Position numbers and translations under genes: made by a program | NCBI GenBank assembly: GCA_023429135.1 | Contig: JAEYWD010000008.1 | Location: 1 to 64,000 of the forward strand | Direction: 5' to 3' | DNA length: 64,000 bases | Source: Bacteroidota bacterium | Lineage (GTDB): Bacteria; Bacteroidota; Bacteroidia; Bacteroidales; JAAUTT01 | Notes under the pieces: generated by a model | What the model was told of the DNA's origin: nothing | Seen by the model: the letters and a program-made list of their open reading frames with translations, nothing else | The model's database searches: none | Part shown: one piece after another, positions 35,601-44,500 of the stretch | How positions within the stretch are numbered: the first letter of the stretch is position 1 | How the letters are laid out: each line of letters starts with the position of its first letter

Positions 35601-35806
35601 ATATGAATATCCAGAACTATTCGCAAAAAGCATTAAATACCTCCAAAACTTCGCACGAACTTGTTCGAGGAGATAATACCTATGTGCATATAGACCTTCA
35701 GCAGATGGGCGTTGGCGGTGATGATAGCTGGACACCGCGCGTTCACCCCGAATATCAGTTGAATGCTAAAAGCTATGAATTCGGATTTACATTAAAACCT
35801 TTTTAG
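32696..35806 (+). CDS. GH2 beta-galactosidase (LacZ-type), secreted
   Basis: A 1036-aa LacZ-like enzyme hydrolysing terminal beta-galactosides, exported by a signal peptide (cleavage after FLRAQ). Domains in order are a sugar-binding jelly roll (about 30-240), an Ig-like domain, a TIM barrel (about 355-640) and C-terminal beta-sandwich domains. Catalytic residues are visible: the acid/base Glu478 in WSMGNETGW and the nucleophile Glu546 in IICEYAHSMGNS. KGTNRHEFDPHTGR and GGFTWDWVDQG are further family marks. Length is as expected for LacZ. It leads an operon with the Gfo/Idh/MocA gene (32 bp) and has its own promoter, so it may be outside ECF-sigma control. Confidence 0.94.
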   Translation: MKLNFRLTTLLALFSFTFLRAQTPDWENPGVFRINNENPHATLVPYADVASSLSFNNTVSPFYKSLNGTWKFHWSKNLAEVPGDFYTSSFDDKNWDNIAVPGNWQLQGKYDPPVFTNIKHPFKADPPRVPTDYNPQGLYRTTFTVPDNWKKSPVFLHFAGVQSAGIVYVNGQKAGYNEDAMTPAEYNITKYLKPGENILAVQVLNWSDGSYLEDQDFWRLGGIYRDVYLYSTPALHIRDFHVITDLDEKYQNALLKLSIKLKNNTAVNSGAGSVKVTIAGSDSKTVFSKTIPAKALGAGKEQVLNLSQNVTNPLKWTAETPNLYILTMEVLDSKGSVLEVISKKIGFREVEIKNAQLLVNGKPIEVKGTNRHEFDPHTGRLISRESMITDIVLMKQHNFNAVRTCHYPNVPEWYDLCDEYGLYVMDEANIESHELWADHKIYLGEDPAWKEAWINRGVSMVERDKNHPSIISWSMGNETGWGANFDAMCKAMKTIDPTRPIHYESKNPAYANVLSRYDIISTMYPSIEEIVRLMNLDPTRPVIICEYAHSMGNSLGNFKKYWDLFYKYPRLQGGFTWDWVDQGLRSKDENGKEYWNIVNYIDGANANDGLINPDRVPQPEINEAKKMQQNVAVEKIDLWKGQLKVYNRFFFRDLKDVTMLWNVTENGEVIQSGEINEININPQDSAIINIPVNSTINSIDNKMGSKLYHLNLSFRLKESAPWALKGFEIASEQFAMESQPGNEVPFQLSGKKAKIQKLENKILINYGDLKAEICLKTGALSSFQYKGNAMISEPIIPCFWRVPTDNDEGGGSNSYASRWRKAGLDAYTVTIKNFGVDTSFLSSIVVTSMLEFKEGSIVHKATYQFHDDGRISVYNRFDLLNDFPPLARVGVEFAMPSTFNSINWFGRGPFESYQDRKESAHFGIYSGKVADQHFPHVMPQENGNKTDVIWMNIIGLNRGLKIESKGLLNMNIQNYSQKALNTSKTSHELVRGDNTYVHIDLQQMGVGGDDSWTPRVHPEYQLNAKSYEFGFTLKPF

Positions 35807-35838
35807 CTCGACATAACAACACACCTTAGTATAAAATC

Positions 35839-37173
35839 ATGGAAAAACACGAATCGAAAACCGTTGGAAGAAGAGAATTTATAAAGAACACCGGAATGGT
35901 TACCGGCGGAGTTCTCCTATCTTCAGCCCTTGCCACCAATGCAGGTTGCATGGGTGCAAACTCAAAAATTAATTATGCCCTGATAGGCTGCCGCAACATG
36001 GGGCTTAGCAACCTCAAAGTATTTGTAAAGGATAAGCTGGCTGAATGTGTTGCAGTATGCGATATCGATAAAAACATCCTGAAATTTACCGCCGATACTG
36101 CTCAGAAACTTACAGGCAAGAGACCTCAGGAGTATACCGACTTCAGAAAAGTACTTGAAAATAAAGACATTGATGCCGTTATTATTGCCACGCCCGACCA
36201 TTGGCATGTGGTGATGATGATCATGGCCCTGGAAGCCGGTAAGCATGTTTATGTGGAAAAACCGATGGGACATAGCATTGAGGAATGTTTACTGATGGAA
36301 GAGATTGCAAAAAAATACCGCAAACTAAAGATACAGGTGGGAATGTGGCAACGCAGCTCCAAACACTGGTTCGATGCTTGCGATTATGTGAAATCGGGCA
36401 AACTGGGCGAAATAGGCCTGGTGAAAGCATGGGTTTACAAAGGAATGGATTATGCGGTAGAGCCCAAGCCCGATTCTGTGGCTCCCGATTATGCTGATTA
36501 TGATATGTGGCTGGGACCAGCTCCAAAGCGACCTTTTAACCAAAACCGCTTCCATTACGATTTCAGGTGGTATTGGGACTATGCCGGCGGCGCCATGACC
36601 GACTGGGGAGTCCATCTGCTCGACTTTGCCATATTGGGAATGAATGCCGGTTACCCAACTTCTATCTCTCCCGGCGGTGGAATATTTGCGCACAAACCAG
36701 GTGCCATCGAAACCCCCGATATACAGCAGGCCATCTATACCTATCCCACCCATACCATGATCTGGGAATGCGGTATGATGCCCGGAGTTGGCCCTTTTGA
36801 GATGGAACATGGTGTTGCTTTTACAGGTACACGCGGTACCCTTTTAGCCTCCCGGAAAGGATGGCGGGTAATTCCCGAAATGAAGAACAAAGATAAATCC
36901 AACTGGATAGAAGCCATGCCAATGCAACCTCCCGTGGGTGGGCTGGACGATCATATTTTCAATTTCCTGGCTGCCATACGCACAGGCGATAAGTTGAATG
37001 CACCAGTTGAAGTTGGCTCTAAAGTGGCGATTGTTTCGGAAATGGGGAATATTGCTTACCGTGTTGGCCAGAAAATCACATGGGACGATAAAGCCATGAA
37101 ATTCAACGAAGAAGCTGCCAATAAACTGGCCAGCCTGCTGTACCGCGAACCGTGGAAATTGCCAAAGGTGTAG
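35839..37173 (+). CDS. Tat-exported Gfo/Idh/MocA-family oxidoreductase
   Basis: A 444-aa NAD(P)-dependent sugar oxidoreductase. A twin-arginine signal, GRREFIKNTGMVTGG, occupies about residues 10-30 and implies export of the folded, cofactor-loaded enzyme. The Rossmann fold begins KINYALIGCRNMG, and the signature ATPDHWHVVM ... HVYVEKPMG carries the catalytic EKP. The C-terminal alpha/beta domain includes FRWYWDYAGGAMTDWGVHLLD, typical of this exported subgroup and of GH109-like relatives. It may oxidise a sugar at C3 or act as an NAD-dependent glycosidase; the sequence does not decide. A perfect hairpin at 37188 follows. Confidence 0.9.
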   Translation: MEKHESKTVGRREFIKNTGMVTGGVLLSSALATNAGCMGANSKINYALIGCRNMGLSNLKVFVKDKLAECVAVCDIDKNILKFTADTAQKLTGKRPQEYTDFRKVLENKDIDAVIIATPDHWHVVMMIMALEAGKHVYVEKPMGHSIEECLLMEEIAKKYRKLKIQVGMWQRSSKHWFDACDYVKSGKLGEIGLVKAWVYKGMDYAVEPKPDSVAPDYADYDMWLGPAPKRPFNQNRFHYDFRWYWDYAGGAMTDWGVHLLDFAILGMNAGYPTSISPGGGIFAHKPGAIETPDIQQAIYTYPTHTMIWECGMMPGVGPFEMEHGVAFTGTRGTLLASRKGWRVIPEMKNKDKSNWIEAMPMQPPVGGLDDHIFNFLAAIRTGDKLNAPVEVGSKVAIVSEMGNIAYRVGQKITWDDKAMKFNEEAANKLASLLYREPWKLPKV

Positions 37174-37187
37174 TTTATCCCGAAAAG

Positions 37188-37215
37188 CCTTTCAGGTTTT
37201 TGAAAACCTGAAAGG
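37188..37215 (+). terminator. CCTTTCAGGTTTT hairpin, copy 1
   Basis: A perfect 13-bp stem, CCTTTCAGGTTTT 37188-37200 and AAAACCTGAAAGG 37203-37215, with a 2-nt loop. It lies 15 bp after the oxidoreductase stop. The same arm sequence forms the hairpin at 46551-46583, so this is a dispersed hairpin used at gene ends. Confidence 0.7.
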
Positions 37216-37312
37216 TTTAAGATCTGTTAATTTTAAACGCCTTTACTACACTTATTAATAATTCGCCTATTTTTACAAGAATTAAGAATCACAACTACTT
37301 AAACTTTTAATT

Positions 37313-39391
37313 ATGCGGAAACTTTTAACATCTTGTATAGTAGCATTGACCGCCCTCACGATTAATGCCCAGCAAAAAGCAACTTTCTTTCCCGATAATC
37401 AGTTGATCACAACCGGGGTTTATTATTATCCCGAACACTGGGATTCGGCGCAGTGGGACAGAGATTTAAAGAACATCGCAGCAATGGGTTTTGAATATAC
37501 CCACTATGCAGAGTTTGCATGGGCTCAACTCGAACCCGAAGAAGGTAAATACGACTTCACCTGGCTGGATAAAGCCGTAGAGCTTGCCGCCAAGCACAAA
37601 ATTAAAGTGATTATGTGCACCTCTACTGCAACTCCTCCTGTTTGGCTTGTACGCAAATACCCCGAAATTCTCGATCTCGACGAAAGCGGAACCCGAATGG
37701 ATCATGGTGGTCGTCAGCATGCTTCATTCTCCAGCACCAAATTCAGAGAATATTCAATGAAAATGGTGGAACTACTGGCGAAACATTATGGCAATAATCC
37801 AACAATAATCGGTTGGCAGGTTGATAACGAACCCCGTCGTTTTTTCGACTATAATCCCGATGCAGCCGAACGTTTCCGTGAGTGGCTTAAGAACAGATAT
37901 GGCACCATCGACAAGCTCAACATCGCCTGGGGAACAGCTTTCTGGAGCCAATTATATAATAATTTCGATCAGATAAACATCCCTCTTCACCGTCAATGGG
38001 GTATGAACTACAACCAACGCCTGGATCACTTCCGCTTTGTTGCTCACGAAACAGCCTCTTTCCTGGATGAACAAGCCAGGATGATTAAAAAATATGCATC
38101 ACCCAATCAATATGTAACTTCCAACTATATTCCCGATTACAGTGGTGGGTACATCGGTAAAAGCAAAGACCTCGATTTTATTACCTATACCCGCTACATG
38201 ATATATGGCGATTCCAAAGGCATCGGACGTAAAGGATATCGCATAGGCGATCCCCTGAGAATTACCATGGCCAACGACTTTTTCCGCCCGTTATCGCCTT
38301 ATTATGGGGTGATGGAGCTGCAACCTGGCCAGGTAAACTGGGGAAGCATTAACTCACAGCCCGCTCCCGGTGCCGTAAGGTTGTGGCTGTGGCATCAGTT
38401 TGCAGGCGGCAGCAAGCTTGCCTGTACTTACCGTTATCGCGCTCCACTTGTGGGCTACGAACAATATCACTATGGTATTGTCGGTACCGATGGTGTTACA
38501 CCAACTCCCGGCGGCCTCGAGTTCCAGAAGTTTATGGAAGAAATTAAAACCCTGCGAAGTAATTACAATGCCAGCCCCACCATACCACAGGCTTATGAAT
38601 CACGAAAAACTGCTATTCTGTTCAACCACGAAAATGTATGGGGTTTGGAAATGAACAAACAAACCAACCAGTGGAACACCATGGAACATTTCAACAAGTA
38701 CTATAAAACGCTGAAATCTTTTGGCGCTCCGGTAGACTTTATCGAAGATCAGATGGACTTTTCGAAATATCCGGTGTTGATTGCTCCGGCATATCAGCAA
38801 ATAGATCAGGCTTTGATTGACAAACTTACCAATTATGCCAAAGCAGGCGGCAATCTTATTCTTACCTGTCGTACCGGCTACAAAAACCGTGAAATGCATC
38901 TTTGGGAAGCCAAATTTGCCGCTCCTATTTACGACCTGATTGGCGCCGAAATAGAGTTTTACGATTTGCCTATGCCTCATGCGCAGGATTCGGTTATGAT
39001 GGACAATAAAAAATACGCATGGAAAACCTGGGGCGATATCCTCAAACCTGCCCAGGGAACTACCGTATTGGCAACCTACCGCGGCGATTATTACGCCGGT
39101 AAACCCGCCGTTATATCCCGTAAACTAGGAAAAGGAACCGTAACTTTTGTCGGAATCGACAGCAACGACGGTCTGCTTGAAGACGCTTTGCTTAAAAAAC
39201 TTTATGCCAACTGGAAAATTGGCGTTGAAAAATACCCTGAAGGTATTATTGTAGAATACCGCAATGGTTTTGGCATTGCAGTAAATTACCGCGATAAACC
39301 TTATACTTTAAATATTCCGGCCGACGCCAAAATATTGGTTGGCACAAAGGAAATACCACCGGTAGGGGTAACGGTTTGGAAAATGAAGTAA
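37313..39391 (+). CDS. GH42 beta-galactosidase, secreted
   Basis: A 692-aa enzyme with a signal peptide ending TINAQ. The GH42 barrel starts GVYYYPEHWDSAQWDRDL. The acid/base Glu173 lies in QVDNEPRR and the nucleophile Glu335 in GVMELQPGQVNWG, both in the family's standard context. A trimerisation-type domain (about 420-630) and a small beta domain follow. GH42 enzymes release galactose from beta-1,3, 1,4 or 1,6 galactans or their oligomers. It stands 139 bp after the oxidoreductase gene behind a hairpin, so it may be a separate transcript. The repertoire with GH2 points to galactan-type substrates. Confidence 0.93.
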   Translation: MRKLLTSCIVALTALTINAQQKATFFPDNQLITTGVYYYPEHWDSAQWDRDLKNIAAMGFEYTHYAEFAWAQLEPEEGKYDFTWLDKAVELAAKHKIKVIMCTSTATPPVWLVRKYPEILDLDESGTRMDHGGRQHASFSSTKFREYSMKMVELLAKHYGNNPTIIGWQVDNEPRRFFDYNPDAAERFREWLKNRYGTIDKLNIAWGTAFWSQLYNNFDQINIPLHRQWGMNYNQRLDHFRFVAHETASFLDEQARMIKKYASPNQYVTSNYIPDYSGGYIGKSKDLDFITYTRYMIYGDSKGIGRKGYRIGDPLRITMANDFFRPLSPYYGVMELQPGQVNWGSINSQPAPGAVRLWLWHQFAGGSKLACTYRYRAPLVGYEQYHYGIVGTDGVTPTPGGLEFQKFMEEIKTLRSNYNASPTIPQAYESRKTAILFNHENVWGLEMNKQTNQWNTMEHFNKYYKTLKSFGAPVDFIEDQMDFSKYPVLIAPAYQQIDQALIDKLTNYAKAGGNLILTCRTGYKNREMHLWEAKFAAPIYDLIGAEIEFYDLPMPHAQDSVMMDNKKYAWKTWGDILKPAQGTTVLATYRGDYYAGKPAVISRKLGKGTVTFVGIDSNDGLLEDALLKKLYANWKIGVEKYPEGIIVEYRNGFGIAVNYRDKPYTLNIPADAKILVGTKEIPPVGVTVWKMK

Positions 39392-39395
39392 ACCA

Positions 39396-39440
39396 GTCCA
39401 CAGTCGACGGACCACAGGCCACGGCCAAAACCTCTTATTA
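39396..39440. repeat. GTCCACAG-type intergenic repeat, copy 2
   Basis: GTCCACAGTCGACGGACCAC with a following GGCCACGGCC block lies directly after the GH42 stop. It is related to the copies at 285, 40111 and 41300. Confidence 0.5.
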
Positions 39441-39484
39441 AACAGGCTGTGCAATTCTCCTCAGAGAAATTTGCACAGCCTGTT
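39441..39484 (+). terminator. Strong terminator after GH42
   Basis: A perfect 14-bp stem, AACAGGCTGTGCAA 39441-39454 and TTGCACAGCCTGTT 39471-39484, followed by TCCTTTTC. It insulates the GH42 gene from the sigma factor gene 50 bp downstream. Confidence 0.85.
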
Positions 39485-39507
39485 TCCTTTTCAATCATTT
39501 TAATTTC

Positions 39508-39516
39508 TACTTTTAT
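39508..39516 (+). promoter_or_regulatory. Weak -7-like box ahead of the module 2 sigma gene
   Basis: TACTTTTAT lies 18 bp before the start codon. The same nine bases occur 16 bp before the module 3 sigma gene at 53477-53485. No good -33 TTTG is found at the proper distance here, so this is tentative. Confidence 0.25.
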
Positions 39517-39534
39517 CGCTCCTACAAAGGAGTT

Positions 39535-40080
39535 ATGAACGAGGAAAACCTGACGCATCTGGTTAGTAAATTAAGGGCAGGAGATATAAATGCTTTCGAA
39601 AGCATTTATAAACTCTATCAGCCACGTATTTTCAATTTCTGCCTGAAACTCCTCCCTTCAATAGATGATGCCCGTGAAGCTACCCAAAAGGTTTTTATTG
39701 CAATCTGGGAACAAAAAGCTTCTCTCGATCCTGAAAAATCATTCACTTCGTACATTTATTCCATTGCCCGCTACACTGCTTATCACGATTTTAAGAGCCT
39801 GGTCTATCGTAATGCGGCTTATGAGCAGATAACAACGGATACCAATATCTTTTCGGAGGCCGAAAAAGACGAGGTACTATTTAAGGAAATGACAGAAATA
39901 ATTAATCGACTCATTGACCAGTTACCACCTCAACGCCGTATGATTTTTCGCCTTAGCCGTTTTTACCAGTTGACCTACAGAACCATTGCCGAAAAATTAA
40001 GTATTACCGAAAATACGGTTGATACCCAAATCCGAAGGGCTTTGGACTATATACGTAAGGAATACAAGAAGGCATTTTAG
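39535..40080 (+). CDS. ECF sigma factor, FecI-like (module 2)
   Basis: A 181-aa sigma factor. Region 2 is FESIYKLYQPRIFNFCLKLL to ATQKVFIAIWEQK (about 21-62), and region 4 is DQLPPQRRMIFRLSRFYQLT to LSITENTVDTQIRRALDYI (about 125-175). Unlike the sigma factors of modules 1 and 3 it ends EYKKAF, without a hydrophobic tail. It is followed after 143 bp by the FecR gene; that gap contains a GTGGAC repeat and a putative ECF promoter. It should control the second SusCD pair. Confidence 0.92.
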   Translation: MNEENLTHLVSKLRAGDINAFESIYKLYQPRIFNFCLKLLPSIDDAREATQKVFIAIWEQKASLDPEKSFTSYIYSIARYTAYHDFKSLVYRNAAYEQITTDTNIFSEAEKDEVLFKEMTEIINRLIDQLPPQRRMIFRLSRFYQLTYRTIAEKLSITENTVDTQIRRALDYIRKEYKKAF

Positions 40081-40110
40081 CTAAAGCCTTACCAGGGGTT
40101 ATTTGCTGCA

Positions 40111-40155
40111 GAAAGTGGACCCGACAGCTATCATGGGTCGACCGTGGACTTAGCC
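40111..40155. repeat. GTGGAC-type intergenic repeat, copy 3
   Basis: GAAAGTGGACCCGACAGC followed by GGGTCGACCGTGGACTTAGC resembles the GTCCACAG family in inverted form. It lies between the sigma gene and its anti-sigma gene. Confidence 0.4.
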
Positions 40156-40188
40156 GGTTAAACTATTTTTAAAAAAAATCATTTTCTT

Positions 40189-40218
40189 GTCACGGAACTC
40201 TATTTCCAAATCCAATAT
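40189..40218 (+). promoter_or_regulatory. Putative ECF-sigma promoter ahead of fecR (module 2)
   Basis: GTCACGG at 40189-40195 and TCCAATAT at 40211-40218 occupy the places of the GTCACCC and GTCCTAT elements of module 1, 6 bp before the FecR start. It is a weaker match than modules 1 and 3, as expected if each sigma factor prefers its own variant. Confidence 0.35.
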
Positions 40219-40223
40219 AAAGT

Positions 40224-41294
40224 ATGAAACAAGACTCAAACATCGAAAATCTGATCCAGAAGTTCAACCATGGAACTGCTTCCCGGGAAGAATTGCTTGT
40301 TCTTTTAGCTCATTTTAAAGAACATGCTCCCGGAAGCGAGCTCCTGAACATCTATCAGAAAGCGTGGGATACAACAGCGTCGGGTAACGAATATCCCAAT
40401 TCTGCCGAAGAATATTCCATGATTGTCGACCGGATCAACAAGGCAAGCATTATCCCGATTAACCGAAAGAAAGTGTTCATGAACAACTTCTTGAGATACG
40501 CTGCAGTATTTGTATCGGCTTTTGCTGTGGCATGGTTTGCAAATAGTATGCTTCAAAAAACAGATCAGAATTACCAGGGCATTTTCCAGAATATTGAGGT
40601 TCCCTACGGTTCCAAAACCAGGATTGAACTGCCCGATGGGTCCATGGTGACCCTCAACTCGGGATCACGGCTTAAATACGAGAATGGACTTGGGAAAGGC
40701 AGCCGCACCGTTTACCTCACAGGTGAGGCGTATTTCGATATCAAAAAAGATGAAAAGAGACCCTTTTATGTGAATACTTCAGGCATAAAGATTAAAGTGC
40801 TGGGAACAAGTTTTAATGTAAAAGCTTATCCTGAGGAAAAAACCGTTGAAACCACGCTGATAACCGGTAAAGTGGAGATTTTCAAATCGGGGGAAAAAAC
40901 CGGTCAAACCCCAATGGCGGTATTAGTTCCGGGTCAGAAAGCCGTATTTGATAAAGCCATGGGCAAACAGGTTGCCGAAGCCCGGGAAGAAGCTAAAGAA
41001 GAAAGCCAGAAATTACCAGCCTCCATCCAGGTGGAAAAAGTAGTATACCCCGAATTAACAACCGGCTGGAAGGACAATCAGCTTGTATTCGACAATGAAC
41101 GCTTCGAAGAATTAATTATAAAAATAGAGCGTTGGTACGATGTGGAAGTTGAATTGGATAATACTGAACTCAAAAATGCCCGTTTCTCAGGTAAATTCGA
41201 TAAAGAAACCATTGAACAGGCCATGAAAGCATTAACGCTGGTTACATCATTCCATTACGAAATTGAAAAGAATCAAATTAAAATAACTAAATAA
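40224..41294 (+). CDS. FecR-type anti-sigma factor (module 2)
   Basis: A 356-aa inner-membrane regulator. A cytoplasmic N-terminus of about 88 residues is followed by a membrane helix (FLRYAAVFVSAFAVAWFANS). The periplasmic FecR domain contains EVPYGSKTRIELPDGSMVTL and VLGTSFNVKAYPEEKT. A charged linker EAREEAKEESQK leads into the C-terminal STN-like domain starting FDNERFEELIIKIERWYDV. Its partners are the sigma factor upstream and the STN domain of the SusC receptor downstream. Confidence 0.92.
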   Translation: MKQDSNIENLIQKFNHGTASREELLVLLAHFKEHAPGSELLNIYQKAWDTTASGNEYPNSAEEYSMIVDRINKASIIPINRKKVFMNNFLRYAAVFVSAFAVAWFANSMLQKTDQNYQGIFQNIEVPYGSKTRIELPDGSMVTLNSGSRLKYENGLGKGSRTVYLTGEAYFDIKKDEKRPFYVNTSGIKIKVLGTSFNVKAYPEEKTVETTLITGKVEIFKSGEKTGQTPMAVLVPGQKAVFDKAMGKQVAEAREEAKEESQKLPASIQVEKVVYPELTTGWKDNQLVFDNERFEELIIKIERWYDVEVELDNTELKNARFSGKFDKETIEQAMKALTLVTSFHYEIEKNQIKITK

Positions 41295-41299
41295 AGTCA

Positions 41300-41380
41300 A
41301 TGGTCGACGGACCTCTATCCACGGCAAATACATGAAAAATGGCTGTTTTGCTGTCGTCTGAGGTCAGTGGACTGTGGACC
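41300..41380. repeat. GTCCACAG-type intergenic repeat, copy 4
   Basis: An imperfect inverted repeat begins GGTCGACGGACC near 41303 and ends CAGTGGACTGTGGACC at 41380. The reverse complement of 41353-41380 shares GTCCACAGTCC and TCAGACGAC with the copy at 285. It forms the first part of the long fecR-susC gap. Confidence 0.55.
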
Positions 41381-41407
41381 TGCTACTTTAACTAAATTTA
41401 AACAAAA

Positions 41408-41479
41408 ATGCCTATGAAATAACAGAAATGAGCTACTACAAAAAATTAAAAAGCGGAAAATGGTACCAGCATTTCCCGC
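41408..41479 (+). promoter_or_regulatory. fecR-susC leader: MPMK mini-ORF plus hairpin (module 2)
   Basis: ATG CCT ATG AAA TAA lies at 41408-41422, sharing ATGCCTATGA with the module 1 leader. After an A-rich stretch, GCGGAAAATG 41453-41462 pairs with CATTTCCCGC 41470-41479 at nine of ten positions around GTACCAG. The SusC start is 54 nt further on. Confidence 0.5.
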
Positions 41480-41533
41480 CAATTAAAATGAATGTCTAAC
41501 GGAAATTAAACAAATCATTAACATGTCAAATTT

Positions 41534-44500
41534 ATGAAAAAAGTTCATAATTCGTTGTCAGGTGCGCACAACTATTACCTGAAAAAAATACTACTCACTA
41601 TGAAAATCTCAACGCTTTTACTTATAGTTAACCTGTTACATATAAGCGCAATAGGTTATTCCCAGGGGGAAAAGCTCAATGTTCAACTTAAGAATGCTTC
41701 CTTAAAAGAGATGTTTGCCGAAATCGAGAAGCAGACAGGATATAAATTTCTTTACCGCGACGATGTGCTCGAAAATATCGAGGTAAATATTCAGGCAAGA
41801 GACATCTCCTTAAACGAAATACTTAACAAGGCTCTTGAGCGCTCTTCAAATTCCTATCTAATCCTCGACAATAAGCTTATTGTTATTTCGTCGAAAGATG
41901 TCCTGCAACAAAAAAAGATTACCGGCACCATCACCGACGGAAGCACCGGAGAACCAATTATTGGAGCAAATATCATCATCGAGGGAACAACCATTGGAAC
42001 CACTACTGATATCGATGGTAAATTCACAATCGACATTAACAAGGACGATGCCGTACTAATTATTTCGTTCCTGGGTTATAATACCGAAAGGATTACGTTC
42101 GCAGGACAAACCAATATAACTGTTCAGCTTATTCCCGATATCAAAAGCCTCGAAGAAGTGGTGGTAGTAGGCTACGGTACCCAGAAAAAGGTAAACCTTA
42201 CCGGTTCGGTAGCTACCGTAAACAGCGACGATCTTGCAAAAAAACAGGTGGGACAAACATCCATGGCTTTGCAGGGTATTGTGCCTGGGGTTACAGTTAC
42301 GCAATCGAGTGGTCAACCTGGACGAGATGGAGGAAGAATCCGAATTCGTGGTATCGGGACAATAGGAGAAGCCGGAAAATCCGATCCTTTAGTGCTGATG
42401 GATGGTGTTGAAACGAGCATCAACAATATCGACCCTAACGAAATTGAAACCATGTCGGTTCTGAAAGACGCCGCTTCGGCCGCTATTTACGGATCGCGCG
42501 CTGCAAACGGGGTTATTCTGATCACTACTAAACGTGCCAAGGCAAATACTTTCAGTATTAACTATAATACTTACATAGGCTGGCAACAACCTACCGATTT
42601 ACCCAAAATCGTAAACGCCATCGACCACATGGAAATGATTAACGAGGCTTATGTTAACGTGGGTCGCACTCCCTTATATTCGCAGGAATATATAAACGAA
42701 TATAAAACACTCGGTCCCTCCAACAGAGACAAATATCCGGATACCGACTGGCAAAAGCTTACCATTACCGAAAACGGGTTTACCCAAAACCATTACCTGG
42801 GACTGAATGCAGGAGGCGATAAGGTTCGTGTACTAGGATCGTTCAACTATATCGATCAGAATGGTATTATTGCCAACACCAATTACAAACGCTATAACTT
42901 CCGACTGAATTCCGACATTCAGCTCAATAAAAAATTCAGCAGCTCATTCGATTTGGCTCTGCGTCGCATCAACCTCAAGGAACCTTCATCGGGTACCGAA
43001 TATATTTTCCACTGGATGCGCCGTATCCCTGCAAATCAGGGTGGCGTTCTTTCGAATGGTAAATATGGCGAAGGTTGGAACGGTGATCATCCGCTGGCCC
43101 GCGCAAAAGATGGAGGATTAAACACCGAGGAAGCCATGAGCGCCATTATGAACTTCACTTTGAAGTATAAACCAACCAGTTGGCTGACGGCTCAGGTAAA
43201 TTATGCTCCAAAATATAATGAACCCCATTACAAAAGATTCAGCAATACTATTCAAACATACAAAGGCGATTTTTCGCCAAGCTACATGGTGCCTTCCAAA
43301 AGCTCGTTAAACGAATCGTTTACCAGGGAATGGTACAACAACCTGAGTGCTACCATTACTGCCGATAAAACCTTTACCGAAATTCACCAGTTTTCGTTGC
43401 TGGCAGGTTTTCAGCAGGAGGATTTTGCAACCAGCAATATTTCGGCTTACCGCGAAGTATTTCTTCTGCCCGAATACCAGATGATCAACTCCGGGAACCG
43501 TTTAAACGAAAAAACCGGCGGCTCGGGATCACACTGGGCGCTGAGATCGGTTTTCGGGCGACTCACCTATAACTTTAAACAGCGATATTTATTCGAAGCT
43601 AACGCTCGCTACGACGGATCTTCACGTTTTGCCAAAGGTAACAGGTACTCTTTCTTCCCTTCGGTTTCGGCTGGTTGGAGAATTTCGGAAGAAGAGTTTA
43701 TGAAGCCTTATTCCAATACCGTTACTAATCTCAAACTCCGTGCATCTTGGGGACAACTTGGTAACCAGAACATCGGTCTGTATCCTTATGCTTCGTTTGT
43801 AAATATTGGTGGTAGTAATTACCTGTTTGGCGACCTGGTAACAACAGGAGCCTCTCTGAACGACATGGCCAATTCACAAATTAAGTGGGAAACTACCGAA
43901 GCAAGTGACCTTGGAATTGATTTAAGTCTGTGGTCGAAACTCTCAGTTACCGCTGATTATTATTATCGCAAAACCAACGATATTCTGCTGCGACTGGATG
44001 TTCCGCAAATGATAGGGTTAACAGCTCCGTACCAGAATGCTGGGGTAATGGAGAATAAAGGCTGGGAGATCTCGGTAAACTATCATAACAACATTGGTGA
44101 TTTCACCTACGATGTAACTGCCAACCTTTCGGACGTGAAAAACAAAATCCTGGACATGAAAGGTATCAACAAAACACAATTGCAGGTAACCATGGAAGGT
44201 TACTCAATCAACTCTATCTATGGATACCAGGCCATAGGCTTCTTTAAGGATGCTGATGATGTTGCCAACAGTGCCAAACAGTTTGGAACAGTAGCTCCGG
44301 GCGACATCAAATACCAGGATATGAACGGCGATACGATTATCAACAACCTTGACCAAAAGGTATTGGGCTCAGTTATTCCCCGGTATACTTATAGTTTGAA
44401 CATTAATCTTGGTTATAAAGGTTTCGATTTTTCGATGTTTATCCAGGGTGTGGGTAAAGCAAATGGTTATCTGTACGGACAGGGAATTATGCCATTCAAT

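Noticed and set aside
35839..37173. Firm call as GH109 alpha-N-acetylgalactosaminidase
   Set aside because: Tat signal and fold fit, but GH109 and other exported Gfo/Idh/MocA enzymes cannot be separated from motifs alone.
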